From: Peptococcaceae bacterium BRH_c4b
GTDB taxonomy: Bacteria > Bacillota > Desulfotomaculia > Desulfotomaculales > Desulfocucumaceae
NCBI GenBank assembly: GCA_000961595.1
Contig: LADO01000042.1
Coordinates: forward strand, 26,853-90,852
DNA length: 64,000 nt
Direction: 5' to 3'
Part shown: positions 26,050 through 34,792 of the stretch, one piece after another
Layout of the letters: each line of letters opens with the position of its first letter
Numbering within the stretch: the stretch's first letter is position 1
Translations under genes and position numbers: made by a program
The notes under the pieces: model-generated
What the model saw: only the letters and a program-made list of their open reading frames with translations
The model's database searches: none
Told to the model about the DNA's origin: nothing

Positions 26050-27429
26050 TTAATACTCCCATTCAAAATTGCCCACTTCGGGCTGGGCTGTCATGGCATC
26101 CTTCATAATGCCGGTTATTTCCTCCAGACGGGCGGGGGTTTTGGCCTCGCAGCGGGCTACCAGCACGGGCTGGGTGTTAGATGACCGCACCAGGCCCCAG
26201 CCGTCTCCGAACAGCACCCTTACTCCATCCACGTCGATTACTTGATATTTTTCCCGGAAAAAATTCTGTAAACGTTTTACCACCTCAAATTTTACCTCGT
26301 CCGGGCAGGGTACCCTGGTCTCGGCGGTGGAGTAATATTTGGGCAGGTCTTTAACCATGGCGGAAAGGGGAGGCCCGGCGTTGGACAGCATCCTTAACAG
26401 TCTGCCGGTGGCGTAAAAGGCGTCATCATAGCCGAAATATTCATCAGCAAAGAACATGTGGCCGGACATTTCGCCGGTGAAGGGGGCGTCAAGTTCCTTC
26501 ATTTTAGCCTTGATCAGAGAATGACCGGTCTTGTAAAATACGGGTTTTCCGCCCAGCCGTTGTACTTCATCCACCAGTGTCTGGGAGCACTTCACTTCAA
26601 TTATGGAAGGAGCCCCCGGATATTTGGCCAGTATTTCCGGCCACATCAGGGCCATAAACTGGTCGCCCCAGATTACCTCGCCCGTGTCATCCACCACACC
26701 AATGCGGTCCGCGTCCCCGTCAAAGGCGATGCCAGCATCTGCTTTCTCTATCAGCACCGTTTTAATCAAGTCCTGCAGATTTTTCCTTTTCACCGGGTCC
26801 GGGTGATGATTGGGGAAGTCGGGGTTTGGCTCGCAGTAAAGGGGGATCACCCGGCAGCCCATGGCCTCGACTATTTCCACGGCAAAAAATGATGCAGTAC
26901 CGTTGCCGCAGTCCACCACGACTTTCAGTTTTTTTGGTCCCAGCGTAATTTTCTCCCTGAGCATTTGCATATAGTCCGGTACAGGGTTGTTGGTGGAAAC
27001 GCTGCCATTGCCGGATATAAAATCTTCATCTTCGATTAGTTTACGCAGGGCTTGTATTTCCTGGCCGTATATAGTGCCGGCGCCCAGGGCAATTTTAAAG
27101 CCATTGTCCTCAGATGGGTTGTGGCTGCCGGTAATCATTACTCCTGCTTCCATGCCGTATTTAACCCGGGCATAATAGAAAATAGGGGTGACCACTGTGC
27201 CGATATCTACCACCCGGCATCCCGTGGACAGCAGTCCGGCGGTTAATGCCCTGGCAAGTCTGGGCGAACTGTAGCGGTTGTCCATACCCACCAGTACGTC
27301 CGTAAGGCCCTTTCTCCTTACGGTGGTTCCGAAAGCCTGTCCCAGAAGCTTAACGGTCTGGTCCGTGAGGTCGCGGTCAGCCACTCCACGGATGTCATAT
27401 TCCCTGAAAATGCTGGGATTTATTTGCAT
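26050..27429 (-). CDS. Phosphomannomutase/phosphoglucomutase
   Basis: 459 residues of the alpha-D-phosphohexomutase superfamily, which interconverts hexose 1- and 6-phosphates through a phosphoserine enzyme. The four domains are visible through their loops: FREYDIRGVA at the start, the phosphoserine loop TGSHNPSEDNG, the metal loop DGDADRIGV, the sugar-binding loop GEMSGHMFF, and the C-terminal phosphate-binding loop VRSSNTQPVLV. Length is typical of PMM/PGM enzymes (AlgC-like) feeding cell-wall and exopolysaccharide sugars. It is monocistronic and divergent from the PHP gene. Confidence 0.93.
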   Translation of the reverse strand: MQINPSIFREYDIRGVADRDLTDQTVKLLGQAFGTTVRRKGLTDVLVGMDNRYSSPRLARALTAGLLSTGCRVVDIGTVVTPIFYYARVKYGMEAGVMITGSHNPSEDNGFKIALGAGTIYGQEIQALRKLIEDEDFISGNGSVSTNNPVPDYMQMLREKITLGPKKLKVVVDCGNGTASFFAVEIVEAMGCRVIPLYCEPNPDFPNHHPDPVKRKNLQDLIKTVLIEKADAGIAFDGDADRIGVVDDTGEVIWGDQFMALMWPEILAKYPGAPSIIEVKCSQTLVDEVQRLGGKPVFYKTGHSLIKAKMKELDAPFTGEMSGHMFFADEYFGYDDAFYATGRLLRMLSNAGPPLSAMVKDLPKYYSTAETRVPCPDEVKFEVVKRLQNFFREKYQVIDVDGVRVLFGDGWGLVRSSNTQPVLVARCEAKTPARLEEITGIMKDAMTAQPEVGNFEWEY

Positions 27430-27867
27430 GTTCTATCCCCCCTGTGCTAATTTAGTGTTCTCTGATACCATTACATTCCTTTTTTACCAATATGCCTTTA
27501 TGCCTTCGCCAAAACAGGCCCGTATCCTGCCGGACCCGCTTTAAATTTAGGAAAATATCAAGATCGTGTAGTTTCAGATTTTTGCGCGGGAGCGTATGCT
27601 GATTCAAGCTGAACTACTGAAAGGAATATATGGTTGCTCAGGGTATTTTTTGCATCAAGGATGATTTTATGCGCTTTGTTAGTGTATTTTTAGTCTGTTT
27701 GTTGTTGCGCGGTTTCATTTGAGGTCTTATATAATATCGATATATAATAATATCAATTGTAATTAGTAATCGGCCAAAATAAAAGGAACGGGGCTTTGTT
27801 CGTCGAAAAAATGTTTGACGTAATAATTTTGGTCCTGGTGAGGATACCGGGGCAAGGAGTGCTTTTT
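27430..27867. other. AT-rich divergent promoter region
   Basis: 438 bp between the phosphohexomutase gene and the PHP gene. The run TTATATAATATCGATATATAATAATATC (27727-27754, in parts) provides -10-like TATAAT sequences for the rightward gene. A frame is open from 27796 into the PHP gene but has no ribosome binding site. Nothing else was recognised. Confidence 0.4.
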
Positions 27868-28680
27868 ATGCTTGCAGACTTACATGTGCACACCACTGCC
27901 TCGGACGGCACAGACAGCCCGGCAACGGTGGTAGCCAGGGCGGCGGAAATCGGCCTGACAGCCCTGGCTGTGGCTGATCACGATACCCTGGAAGGTATCA
28001 GGGAGGCCGAAAGTGCAGGGGCGAGGTACGGTGTGGAGGTTTTACCGGCTATAGAACTGGGGACGGAACTGGGGGGCAAGGAGATACACATCCTCGGTTA
28101 TCTGCTTGACCCGAATGATCTGGTCCTGCAAGAGCATCTGGCGTCTTTCCGCCGGTCCCGTCGCCAGCGGGCGGAGAGCATGGTGGAAAAACTGCGGCAT
28201 ATGGGTTTTGGCATAACCAATAACAGGGTTTTGGAGATTGCCGGCAGCGGATCGGTGGGAAGACCTCACATCGCCAGAGCACTGGCTGAGACCGGGGCGG
28301 TGAGCTCTGTCGGCGAGGCATTTGAGAAATACATTGGCTACGGCAAGCCTGCCTATGAGTCCAGGGTCAAATACCTTCCTTCGGAAGCGGTGCGGCTAAT
28401 TCGCAGATCCGGGGGAGTGGCTGTTTTTGCTCATCCGGGTATGGCGGGTTGCGACGCACTGATTCCTGCGCTGGTGGATGCAGGTTTGCAGGGGCTGGAA
28501 GTGTATCATCCCGGCCATTACCCGGCTACCAGCGATCATTACCGGCGGCTGTGCCGGCAATACAACCTGCTTGCCACCGGGGGCTCGGACTATCATGGCA
28601 GCAGCCACCAGGAGCACAAAAAGCTGGGAGCCGCAACTGTTGACTACCGGGTGGTCCGGGAAATGAAAAGATTAAGGTAA
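27868..28680 (+). CDS. PHP-domain phosphoesterase (YciV/RnaAM-like)
   Basis: 270 residues of stand-alone PHP domain: DLHVHTTASDGTDSP (metal-binding HxH), AVADHDTLEG, AIELGTELGGKEIHILGY, FAHPGMAG and GGSDYHGS give the complete metal ligand set. E. coli RnaAM/YciV acts on 3'-5' nucleotide oligomers and phosphorylated 3',5' ends, so a nucleotidase or exonuclease role is likely. AAGGAGTG precedes ATG 27868; the longer frame from 27796 lacks a start signal. Repeat elements follow immediately. Confidence 0.9.
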   Translation: MLADLHVHTTASDGTDSPATVVARAAEIGLTALAVADHDTLEGIREAESAGARYGVEVLPAIELGTELGGKEIHILGYLLDPNDLVLQEHLASFRRSRRQRAESMVEKLRHMGFGITNNRVLEIAGSGSVGRPHIARALAETGAVSSVGEAFEKYIGYGKPAYESRVKYLPSEAVRLIRRSGGVAVFAHPGMAGCDALIPALVDAGLQGLEVYHPGHYPATSDHYRRLCRQYNLLATGGSDYHGSSHQEHKKLGAATVDYRVVREMKRLR

Positions 28681-28684
28681 TTAT

Positions 28685-29000
28685 AAAAGTCAAAAGTCAA
28701 ATGTCAAATGTCAGGAGTCAGTATGAGAGAACGGTTTATCGTCTAGAAATATTCTGAATTCTGACTACTGCCCTGAAAATAAGTTTAGGGAAATGTCATC
28801 CTAAGTTTAGCGAAGTTGTCATCCTGAGCGTAAGCGAAGGATCTTGGATTCTTCACTTCGTTCAGAATGACATAAAGTGTCCTGGATTTTCATACTCTGA
28901 TGGTGCCGCTGCAGGCGGCATGGGGGTCTGAATTCTGAATACCTGAATAGTAACAGGCAAAGGTATTTTAAGTGACCTTAGACCTTGGACCTTAGACTAT
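28685..29000. repeat. Nested heptamer-bounded insertion containing palindromic repeat copy 2
   Basis: The left end is a 7-bp-periodic array with GTC at each step (AAAGTCAAAAGTCAAATGTC..., 28685-28721). The right end (28974-29000) is an array with GAC at each step (GACCTTAGACCTTGGACC...). Inside them, CTGAATTCTGACTACTG and TCTGAATTCTGAATACCTG form a second, inner pair of heptamer ends. In the centre, 28763-28923 is the inverted second copy of the palindromic repeat at 3843-3977, with about 22 extra bases. No ORF is present. Confidence 0.7.
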
Positions 29001-29019
29001 CTTTTTAGGGGGAGCTTCC

Positions 29020-30192
29020 GTGCAAACTGCGGATCGTATTGCCGGAATTGGTTCGGCAATATTTAATGAGATGGAGATTTTAAAAAGGAAGGTAGAGGAG
29101 CGGGGCGTGACAGTGATTAACCTGGGTGTGGGTACGCCGGACCGCCCCCCTGCACCGCACATAATCCAGGCCATGCACCGGGCTCTTGACAATCCCAACA
29201 ATTACCGTTATCCCCTGGAGGGCATGCCGGAGTTGTACAGGGCGTTAACTGACTGGTATAAAAGAAGGTTTGGGGTGGTTCTGGACTCCGCCAGCGAGGT
29301 ACTGGTGCTGATGGGCTCCCAGGATGGGCTGGCCCACCTGGCCATGGCCTATATCAACCCTGGGGATATTGCCCTTGTTCCGGATCCTGGCTACCCTATT
29401 TATGCCTGCGGCATCAAACTTGCTGGCGGAGAGGTGTATCCCCTGCCGCTGCTGGCCAAGAACGACTTTCTGCCCGATTTTGATGCCATACCGGAGGGTA
29501 TAGCCCGTAGGGCCAAACTGATCTGGCTCAACTACCCCAACAATCCCGTGGCGGCAAATGCCAATCGGGAATTTTTTGAAAAAGCTGCGGCTTTTGGTAA
29601 AAAATACGGTATTCTTGTGTGCCACGATGTGGCCTATTCCGAACTGGCTTATGACGGCTTCAAGCCGGTGAGTTTCCTGGAGGCGCCCGGGGCCAGGGAG
29701 GTTGGTATAGAGTTTTATTCACTGTCCAAGACCTACAATATGGCGGGTTGCAGAATTGGTTTTGCAGTGGGCAACAGCGCTGTGCTGGAGGCGTTGGGGA
29801 GGGTTAAATCCAACATAGATTACGGTGTTTTCAGGGTTGTGCAGGAGGCCGGCATAGCCGCTCTGGAAGGTCCCCAGGATTGTGTAGAGGAAAACGCCAG
29901 GGTATACCAGCGCAGGAGGGACGTGCTGGTGGACGGTCTGGCCGGACTGGGCTGGCAAATGCCCAAACCCCGGGCATCAATGTTTGTATGGGCCCCGCTG
30001 CCTCCGGGCTATGTCTCCTCCTGGGAATTCTGCCTGGAACTCCTGGCTAAGGCCGGGGTTATAGTCATTCCCGGGGTGGCTTTCGGAGAGAGTGGTGAGG
30101 GCTATGTCAGGATCGCTATGGTGCAGGAGGAAGAGGTGCTGGTTGAGGCGGTGCGGCGCATAGGGGAATCCTTCAGTTTTGGAAGCAGTTAA
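29020..30192 (+). CDS. Class I/II aminotransferase (LL-diaminopimelate aminotransferase-like)
   Basis: 390 residues, fold type I PLP enzyme. Motifs: INLGVGTPDRPPAPHI, NYRYPLEGMPELYRAL, LVPDPGYPIYACGI, LNYPNNPVAA, and the PLP lysine in FYSLSKTYNMAGCRIGF, ending with GVAFGESGEGYVRIAM. The sequence resembles the DapL/aspartate-aminotransferase-like group that supplies lysine and peptidoglycan precursors, but substrate choice cannot be fixed from sequence. The start is GTG 29020 behind GGGGGAG. No operon partner is obvious. Confidence 0.86.
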   Translation: MQTADRIAGIGSAIFNEMEILKRKVEERGVTVINLGVGTPDRPPAPHIIQAMHRALDNPNNYRYPLEGMPELYRALTDWYKRRFGVVLDSASEVLVLMGSQDGLAHLAMAYINPGDIALVPDPGYPIYACGIKLAGGEVYPLPLLAKNDFLPDFDAIPEGIARRAKLIWLNYPNNPVAANANREFFEKAAAFGKKYGILVCHDVAYSELAYDGFKPVSFLEAPGAREVGIEFYSLSKTYNMAGCRIGFAVGNSAVLEALGRVKSNIDYGVFRVVQEAGIAALEGPQDCVEENARVYQRRRDVLVDGLAGLGWQMPKPRASMFVWAPLPPGYVSSWEFCLELLAKAGVIVIPGVAFGESGEGYVRIAMVQEEEVLVEAVRRIGESFSFGSS

Positions 30193-30288
30193 GTCCGCAG
30201 TTTTTCAACGGTCTCCTGGTTCATAGAGTCTAATATAAGCCCCTAAAGCATATATTATGAGCATATAGGTATGCAGGGGTGGTCCGTT

Positions 30289-30564
30289 ATGAACGAGTAC
30301 AGCGATGTTGCATATTGGCAGCGCAGGACGCGGGATCTGGAAGAAAAAGTGGAACAGCTGCGTCTGAGCAGGAGAGTGTTAATGAATCTCATAGAAAAGC
30401 TGGAAAAGGAGAAAGCCAGTCTTACCGGCAAGTTGGAAAAGGAAAATAAAAAACTGCATTGCGCCAACTATCGTTATGCACGATGGTTGCTAAGGAAAAA
30501 CAGTCAGATTGTGGAGCTGGAAATGAAATTACAAGATAACTTTAAACATGATTCCGCAAATTAA
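30289..30564 (+). CDS. Small coiled-coil protein
   Basis: 91 residues, almost entirely charged helix (DLEEKVEQLRLSRRVLMNLI, EKLEKEKASLTGKLEKENKK), predicted coiled coil with a basic C-terminal part (YRYARWLLRKNSQIV). AGGGGTGG fits ATG 30289; ATG 30271 lies within that signal. Not recognised as a named family. No membrane segment. Confidence 0.6.
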   Translation: MNEYSDVAYWQRRTRDLEEKVEQLRLSRRVLMNLIEKLEKEKASLTGKLEKENKKLHCANYRYARWLLRKNSQIVELEMKLQDNFKHDSAN

Positions 30565-30650
30565 TTTTTTATCCACAATGATATGCACATGTTGGGGATA
30601 ACATCAGTCAGAATAAAATTATGATATATAATTTTAATTTAGGAAATGAA

Positions 30651-30697
30651 ATTGTAGATTAATACAATTTACTGAATTGTTCTACAATTTTTTTTAT
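30651..30697 (+). terminator. Terminator with long T run
   Basis: ATTGTAG (30651-30657) pairs with CTACAAT (30682-30688), with an inner ACAATT/AATTGT pair, then eight T residues. It closes the coiled-coil gene transcript. Confidence 0.8.
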
Positions 30698-30780
30698 TAC
30701 CTTTTGTTGAGCTTTGTTTCATATTGTATGCTTTTACTGCTTTATTAACGATGATATAATATATAATTGAGGCGATGTTT

Positions 30781-31203
30781 ATGAAAATTGCGGTGGTAGA
30801 CGGGCAGGGCGGCGGCATAGGCAAACATATCGTAGAAAAACTACGCCGGGAATTGCCCGAAGATGTAGAATTTTTAGCACTAGGCACCAATGCCCTGGCC
30901 ACTTCCATGATGTTAAAGGCCGGGGCTAACGAGGGAGCCACCGGGGAAGGCGCGGTTGCATACAACGCCTCCAGGGTGGACGTGATTGCCGGTCCGGTTA
31001 GTATTATGTTTCCTCACGGCATGCTGGGGGAACTCACGCCAAAAATGGCGGAAGCCCTGGCGTCCAGCCCGGCCCGTAAATTCCTGGTGCCCCTCAACAG
31101 GAGCGGGGTGGAAATGGTGGGCTTGCGGTCCGAGCCTCTGCCCCACATGATCGAGGAGTTGGTGCGCCGGGTAAAGGAATATATCGAGTCGTTGCAAGGC
31201 TGA
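30781..31203 (+). CDS. DUF3842 family protein
   Basis: 140 residues beginning KIAVVDGQGGGIGKHIVEKL, a glycine-rich nucleotide-binding-like loop, and including LALGTNALATSMMLKAGAN and GPVSIMFPHGMLGELTP, all matching DUF3842 of clostridia. The function is unknown. GAGGCG lies before ATG 30781 (ATG 30775 is too close). A TATAAT sequence near 30756 probably drives it. It stands alone ahead of the cobalamin operon. Confidence 0.82.
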   Translation: MKIAVVDGQGGGIGKHIVEKLRRELPEDVEFLALGTNALATSMMLKAGANEGATGEGAVAYNASRVDVIAGPVSIMFPHGMLGELTPKMAEALASSPARKFLVPLNRSGVEMVGLRSEPLPHMIEELVRRVKEYIESLQG

Positions 31204-31267
31204 AGCTGACTTCTTTGGTTAGCGTGGATGTATACAATTTTTATTGGCAGGATTATAAAATATAATG

Positions 31268-31296
31268 TTGAATTAATTAAATATAGTCGATACAGT
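31268..31296 (+). promoter_or_regulatory. Promoter of the cobalamin operon leader
   Basis: TTGAAT (31268-31273), 17-bp spacer, TACAGT (31291-31296). Transcription would begin about 31303, just before the riboswitch. Confidence 0.5.
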
Positions 31297-31311
31297 CCGA
31301 ACAATTTATTC

Positions 31312-31594
31312 ACAGGTGCCCTTTTAGGGCTAATAGGGGAATCAGGTTAAACTCCTGAGCGGTCTCCGCCACTGTAAACGGACGTGCGTAAAAATCAAAA
31401 GTCGAATGTCAAAAGTCAATGAGAACTGGGAACTTTAGACCTTGGACATTAGACTTTCGACCTTAGACTTAACGACGTCCGCCAAGCCAGGATACCTGCC
31501 TGTGGAAGCCGGTAACCTCCACGCGAGTATGGAGGAGGGCTCTTTTTAGGCAATGGAGACAACTCCGGTCCGAAAAGGCCGGGGTTTATTTTTT
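31312..31594 (+). promoter_or_regulatory. Cobalamin (AdoCbl) riboswitch with terminator
   Basis: Conserved blocks are in order: GGTGCC (31315), TAATAGGGGAATCAGGTTAA (31331 on), CTGAGCGGTC, GCCACTGTAAACGG (31368 on), then, after a long insert, AAGCCAGGATACCTGCCTGTG (31484-31504, in parts). The expression platform ends in a clear intrinsic terminator: CTCCGGTCC (31563) pairs with GGCCGGGG (31577), with a T run to 31594, 17 bases before cobU. High cobalamin should close the terminator and shut off the whole operon. Confidence 0.95.
31390..31471. repeat. Heptamer-array insertion inside the riboswitch
   Basis: A GTC-periodic array (31397-31419) and an inverted GAC-periodic array (31434-31471) lie in the loop of the stem GGACG (31379-31383)/CGTCC (31476-31480). 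The first 23 bases are identical to those of the array at 33756. The two arrays are separated by a short spacer with no ORF. Confidence 0.8.
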
Positions 31595-31610
31595 AAAGGG
31601 GTTAACGAGT

Positions 31611-32192
31611 GTGAACAGGGGTAAATTTATCCTGGTGCTGGGCGGAGCCCGCAGCGGCAAAAGCGAATTTGCAGAAAATCTGGCTAATGACCTGGCTCCT
31701 TCCGTAACTTATGTGGCAACGGCCGCAGCCGGGGACGGGGAAATGACCAGGCGTATAGAAAATCACCGGTCTAGAAGGCCACCCGGCTGGAAAACGGTGG
31801 AGGAGACCCACCTTCTCCCGGAGGTATTACGGGAACATGGTTCCACGCCCGGGGTGGTGCTGGTCGACTGTCTGACCGTATGGCTCACAAACCTTCTGCT
31901 GGACGAAAGTATACCTTATCCGGGGGCCCCGGATGAGGCGAAGGAAGACTTTATAACCAGTAAGGTATCGGAACTGGCCAACCGGGCTCTGGAGTGCAGG
32001 GCGCATGTGCTCCTGGTGGCTAATGAGGTAGGTATGGGTATCGTCCCGGCCTACCCCCTGGGCCGGCTGTTCCGCGACGTAGCGGGAAGAGCCAACCGGC
32101 ATTTGGCCGGGATGGCGGACGAAGTATATTTTGTGGCAGCCGGACTGGCACTGGAGATGAAATCAATCGCGGTTAACAGCCGGACGATTTGA
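31611..32192 (+). CDS. cobU: Adenosylcobinamide kinase / adenosylcobinamide-phosphate guanylyltransferase
   Basis: 193 residues, complete CobU/CobP. The P-loop GGARSGKSEFAE (residues about 11-22), the conserved TYVATAAAGDGEMTRRIENH region, and VLVDCLTVWLTNLLL are diagnostic. The enzyme phosphorylates adenosylcobinamide and attaches GMP, activating it for lower-loop attachment. The start is GTG 31611 with AAAGGGG upstream. It is first in the riboswitch-controlled operon; cobQ follows after 12 bases. Confidence 0.96.
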   Translation: MNRGKFILVLGGARSGKSEFAENLANDLAPSVTYVATAAAGDGEMTRRIENHRSRRPPGWKTVEETHLLPEVLREHGSTPGVVLVDCLTVWLTNLLLDESIPYPGAPDEAKEDFITSKVSELANRALECRAHVLLVANEVGMGIVPAYPLGRLFRDVAGRANRHLAGMADEVYFVAAGLALEMKSIAVNSRTI

Positions 32193-32204
32193 GGAGGACG
32201 GGAT

Positions 32205-33755
32205 ATGACAGCGAGGACCATAATGGTTCAGGGGACGGCCTCCCATGTGGGCAAAAGCGTTTTGGTGGCGGCATTGTGCAGGATTTTTTACCGGGACGGT
32301 TATAAGGTGGTTCCATATAAATCTCAAAATATGGCCCTGAATTCCTTTGTAACCAGGGACGGTGGGGAAATGGGGCGGGCACAGGTGGTGCAGGCCGAGG
32401 CGGCCGGCCGGGAGCCTTCCGTGGATATGAACCCCATTTTGCTGAAACCCACCGGACATGCTTCTTCCCAGGTGGTTGTCCTGGGCAGGCCGGTGGGCAA
32501 CATGTGCGCCCAGGAATACCACCTGGAGTACGCCCCTAAGGCATGGGGGCTGGCCTGCCAGGCGCTGGACCGCCTCAGGTCGGAAAACGACATCGTGGTT
32601 ATTGAAGGGGCAGGTAGTCCGGCGGAAGTTAACCTGCAGGAAAAGGAAATAGTAAATATGCGGGTGGCCAGGCAGGCGGACGCTCCGGTGCTGCTTACTG
32701 CCGATATCGATAAGGGCGGGGCTCTGGCCTCGGTGGTGGGAACTCTCGAACTCATTTCCCCGGAGGACCGTGACAGGGTGGCCGGGGTGATCATAAATAA
32801 ATTCCGGGGTGATTTGTCCCTTTTTCAGCCTGCGGTGGATTTCCTGGAAGCCAGGACGGGCAAGCCGGTAATAGGAGTGGTGCCCTACTTTCAGGGTTTC
32901 AGAGTTCAGGAGGAGGACACCGTATCCGAAGATACCATCAAAAATTCCGCCGGCTCCCGGCGGGGAGACGTGGAAATTGCCGTTATACACCTGCCCCATA
33001 TTTCTAACTTCACTGACTTTGACCCCCTGGAGGACGAGCCTGATGTGCATCTCCGCTATGTAGGCCGGGGCACTCCTCTGGGCAGCCCGGATTTGATTAT
33101 TATTCCGGGGAGTAAAAATACCATTGAAGATCTGGCCTATTTGAACAGAACGGGCCTGGCGGAAAAGATTTGTGAACTATCCCGGGAAGGCGTGCCGGTG
33201 ATCGGTATTTGTGGCGGCTTTCAGATCCTGGGCAGAGAACTTAACGACCCGCTGCACACGGAATCAAGCATACCCAGGCTGGAAGGTCTGGGCCTGCTTG
33301 ATATTTCCACAACCTTTGCCCCGGAAAAAATAACCACCCAGGTGGAGGCCAGGGTTTGCGGGCCGGGATTTTTCCTGGAAAACTCAAAGGATATACAGGT
33401 GACTGGTTACGAAATACATATGGGGGTATCCCGGCCGGGAGATGAAGTTGTCCCCGCCTTTGAGATTGTCAGCAGGCTGGGAGAGCAGGTAAGTTTCCCC
33501 GATGGGGCTGTCCGTTTGGACGGGATGGTGTGGGGCACATACATACATGGTGTTTTTGACGGGGCTTCCTTCCGGCGCAGCGTTATTAATTCCCTGCGTC
33601 GCAGAAAGGGACTTGATCCCCTTGAGGAAAGTGCTTCGCTATCCGCCTGGGAGCAACGGCAAAGAGATTATGACCGGCTGGGCGAAGTGGTGCGGGGGAG
33701 CCTGGATATGGGAAAAATATATGATCTGCTGGGCTTGCCCGGAAGAAAACAATAG
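32205..33755 (+). CDS. cobQ: Cobyric acid synthase (glutamine-dependent)
   Basis: 516 residues. The N-terminal dethiobiotin-synthetase-like ATPase has P-loop QGTASHVGKSVLVAAL and QNMALNSFVT. The C-terminal class I amidotransferase-like domain has catalytic Cys in VIGICGGFQILG and the conserved His in GTYIHGVFD. CobQ amidates four carboxylates of adenosylcobyrinic a,c-diamide using glutamine. AGGAGG precedes ATG 32205. A heptamer-array scar follows its stop codon directly. Confidence 0.96.
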   Translation: MTARTIMVQGTASHVGKSVLVAALCRIFYRDGYKVVPYKSQNMALNSFVTRDGGEMGRAQVVQAEAAGREPSVDMNPILLKPTGHASSQVVVLGRPVGNMCAQEYHLEYAPKAWGLACQALDRLRSENDIVVIEGAGSPAEVNLQEKEIVNMRVARQADAPVLLTADIDKGGALASVVGTLELISPEDRDRVAGVIINKFRGDLSLFQPAVDFLEARTGKPVIGVVPYFQGFRVQEEDTVSEDTIKNSAGSRRGDVEIAVIHLPHISNFTDFDPLEDEPDVHLRYVGRGTPLGSPDLIIIPGSKNTIEDLAYLNRTGLAEKICELSREGVPVIGICGGFQILGRELNDPLHTESSIPRLEGLGLLDISTTFAPEKITTQVEARVCGPGFFLENSKDIQVTGYEIHMGVSRPGDEVVPAFEIVSRLGEQVSFPDGAVRLDGMVWGTYIHGVFDGASFRRSVINSLRRRKGLDPLEESASLSAWEQRQRDYDRLGEVVRGSLDMGKIYDLLGLPGRKQ

Positions 33756-33810
33756 AAAAGTCGAATGTCAAAAGTCAATTAGACCTTCGACCTTAGACTT
33801 TCGACCTTAA
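33756..33810. repeat. Empty heptamer-array pair between cobQ and cbiB
   Basis: A GTC-periodic array (AAAAGTCGAATGTCAAAAG, 33756 on) is followed at once by an inverted GAC-periodic array (TTAGACCTTCGACCTTAG, 33780 on), with nothing between. The arms can pair into a hairpin. It looks like an element that has lost, or never had, a cargo. Confidence 0.75.
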
Positions 33811-33829
33811 TTAAGGAATTGAGTTATTT

Positions 33830-34792
33830 ATGAATTTAGCAGTTATAGTATCCGCAGCTTACATTATCGATTTGCTGGTGGGCGACCCCCCGCGCCTGCC
33901 CCATCCCGTTATATTTATAGGAAGACTTATATCGGTCCTGGAAGGGTTTTTACGTCCCCGCTGCGCCGGCAGTCCGGCTGCTTCCATATGGGTGGGCGCT
34001 TTTCTGGCGGCGGTGGTGGTGGGGTCCAGCTATCTACTGACTTTGCTGCTACTCTGGCTGGCATTCCTAATTCACCCCTGGCTGGGGGCGGTTGCTGAAA
34101 TATGGCTGATATCCACCACCCTTGCCGCCAGGGGGCTGTCCGGGGCGGCCTTTGACGTGCTGAAGCCTCTGCGGGAGGGCGATTTGCAGGGAGCCCGTCT
34201 GATGGTCGGCAGGATTGTGGGCAGGGATACCTCTTCCATGGACGTGGCCGGGGTAACCAGGGCAACGGTGGAAACAGTGGCCGAGAATATTGTGGACGGG
34301 GTGGTGGCGCCCATTTTTTATGCCCTAATCGGCGGCGCGCCCCTGGCTATGGCTTACAAGGCGGTAAATACCCTGGACTCCATGGTGGGCTACCGGGATG
34401 ATAAATATTTATATTTTGGAAGATTTTCCGCCCGGCTGGACGACCTGGCCAACTACCTCCCGGCCAGATTGACGGGGATGATGCTGGTTATTGCCGCCTG
34501 GCTCACCGGGAGGAACGCGGGGGCAACCCTGCGGACGGTGCTGAAGGATGCCCGCAGGCACCCCAGCCCTAACAGCGGCATACCGGAATCCGCCGTGGCC
34601 GGGGCGCTGGGAGTTCGTCTGGGAGGACTGAACATATACGGGAGGCGCGAGTCTTTTCGCCAGTATCTTGGAGAGCCGCTGCACCCGCTGCAGGCGTTTC
34701 ACATCCGTAGCGCTGTGGATATGATGTATCTTTCCAGCTTTTTGGCGCTGTTGTTCGGGATTCTGGTGCTGCATATACTCAGTAGTCAGTAG
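33830..34792 (+). CDS. cbiB: Adenosylcobinamide-phosphate synthase CbiB
   Basis: 320 residues, polytopic membrane protein. Family features are DLLVGDPPRLPHPVIFIGRL at the N-terminus, GRDTSSMDVAGVTRATVETV, and VNTLDSMVGYRDDKYLYFG. CbiB joins aminopropanol phosphate to cobyric acid, giving adenosylcobinamide phosphate. The final codons (LSSQ, stop) are encoded by the heptamer array starting at 34780, so the insertion has replaced the natural C-terminus by a few residues without disturbing the conserved core. Confidence 0.95.
   Translation: MNLAVIVSAAYIIDLLVGDPPRLPHPVIFIGRLISVLEGFLRPRCAGSPAASIWVGAFLAAVVVGSSYLLTLLLLWLAFLIHPWLGAVAEIWLISTTLAARGLSGAAFDVLKPLREGDLQGARLMVGRIVGRDTSSMDVAGVTRATVETVAENIVDGVVAPIFYALIGGAPLAMAYKAVNTLDSMVGYRDDKYLYFGRFSARLDDLANYLPARLTGMMLVIAAWLTGRNAGATLRTVLKDARRHPSPNSGIPESAVAGALGVRLGGLNIYGRRESFRQYLGEPLHPLQAFHIRSAVDMMYLSSFLALLFGILVLHILSSQ

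Noticed and set aside
27796..27867. Extended N-terminus of the PHP protein
   Set aside because: Hydrophobic random-looking residues without a start signal; AAGGAGTG just before ATG 27868 fixes the start.
32163..33050. 295-codon open frame antisense to cobQ
   Set aside because: Shadow of cobQ with no recognisable protein features.
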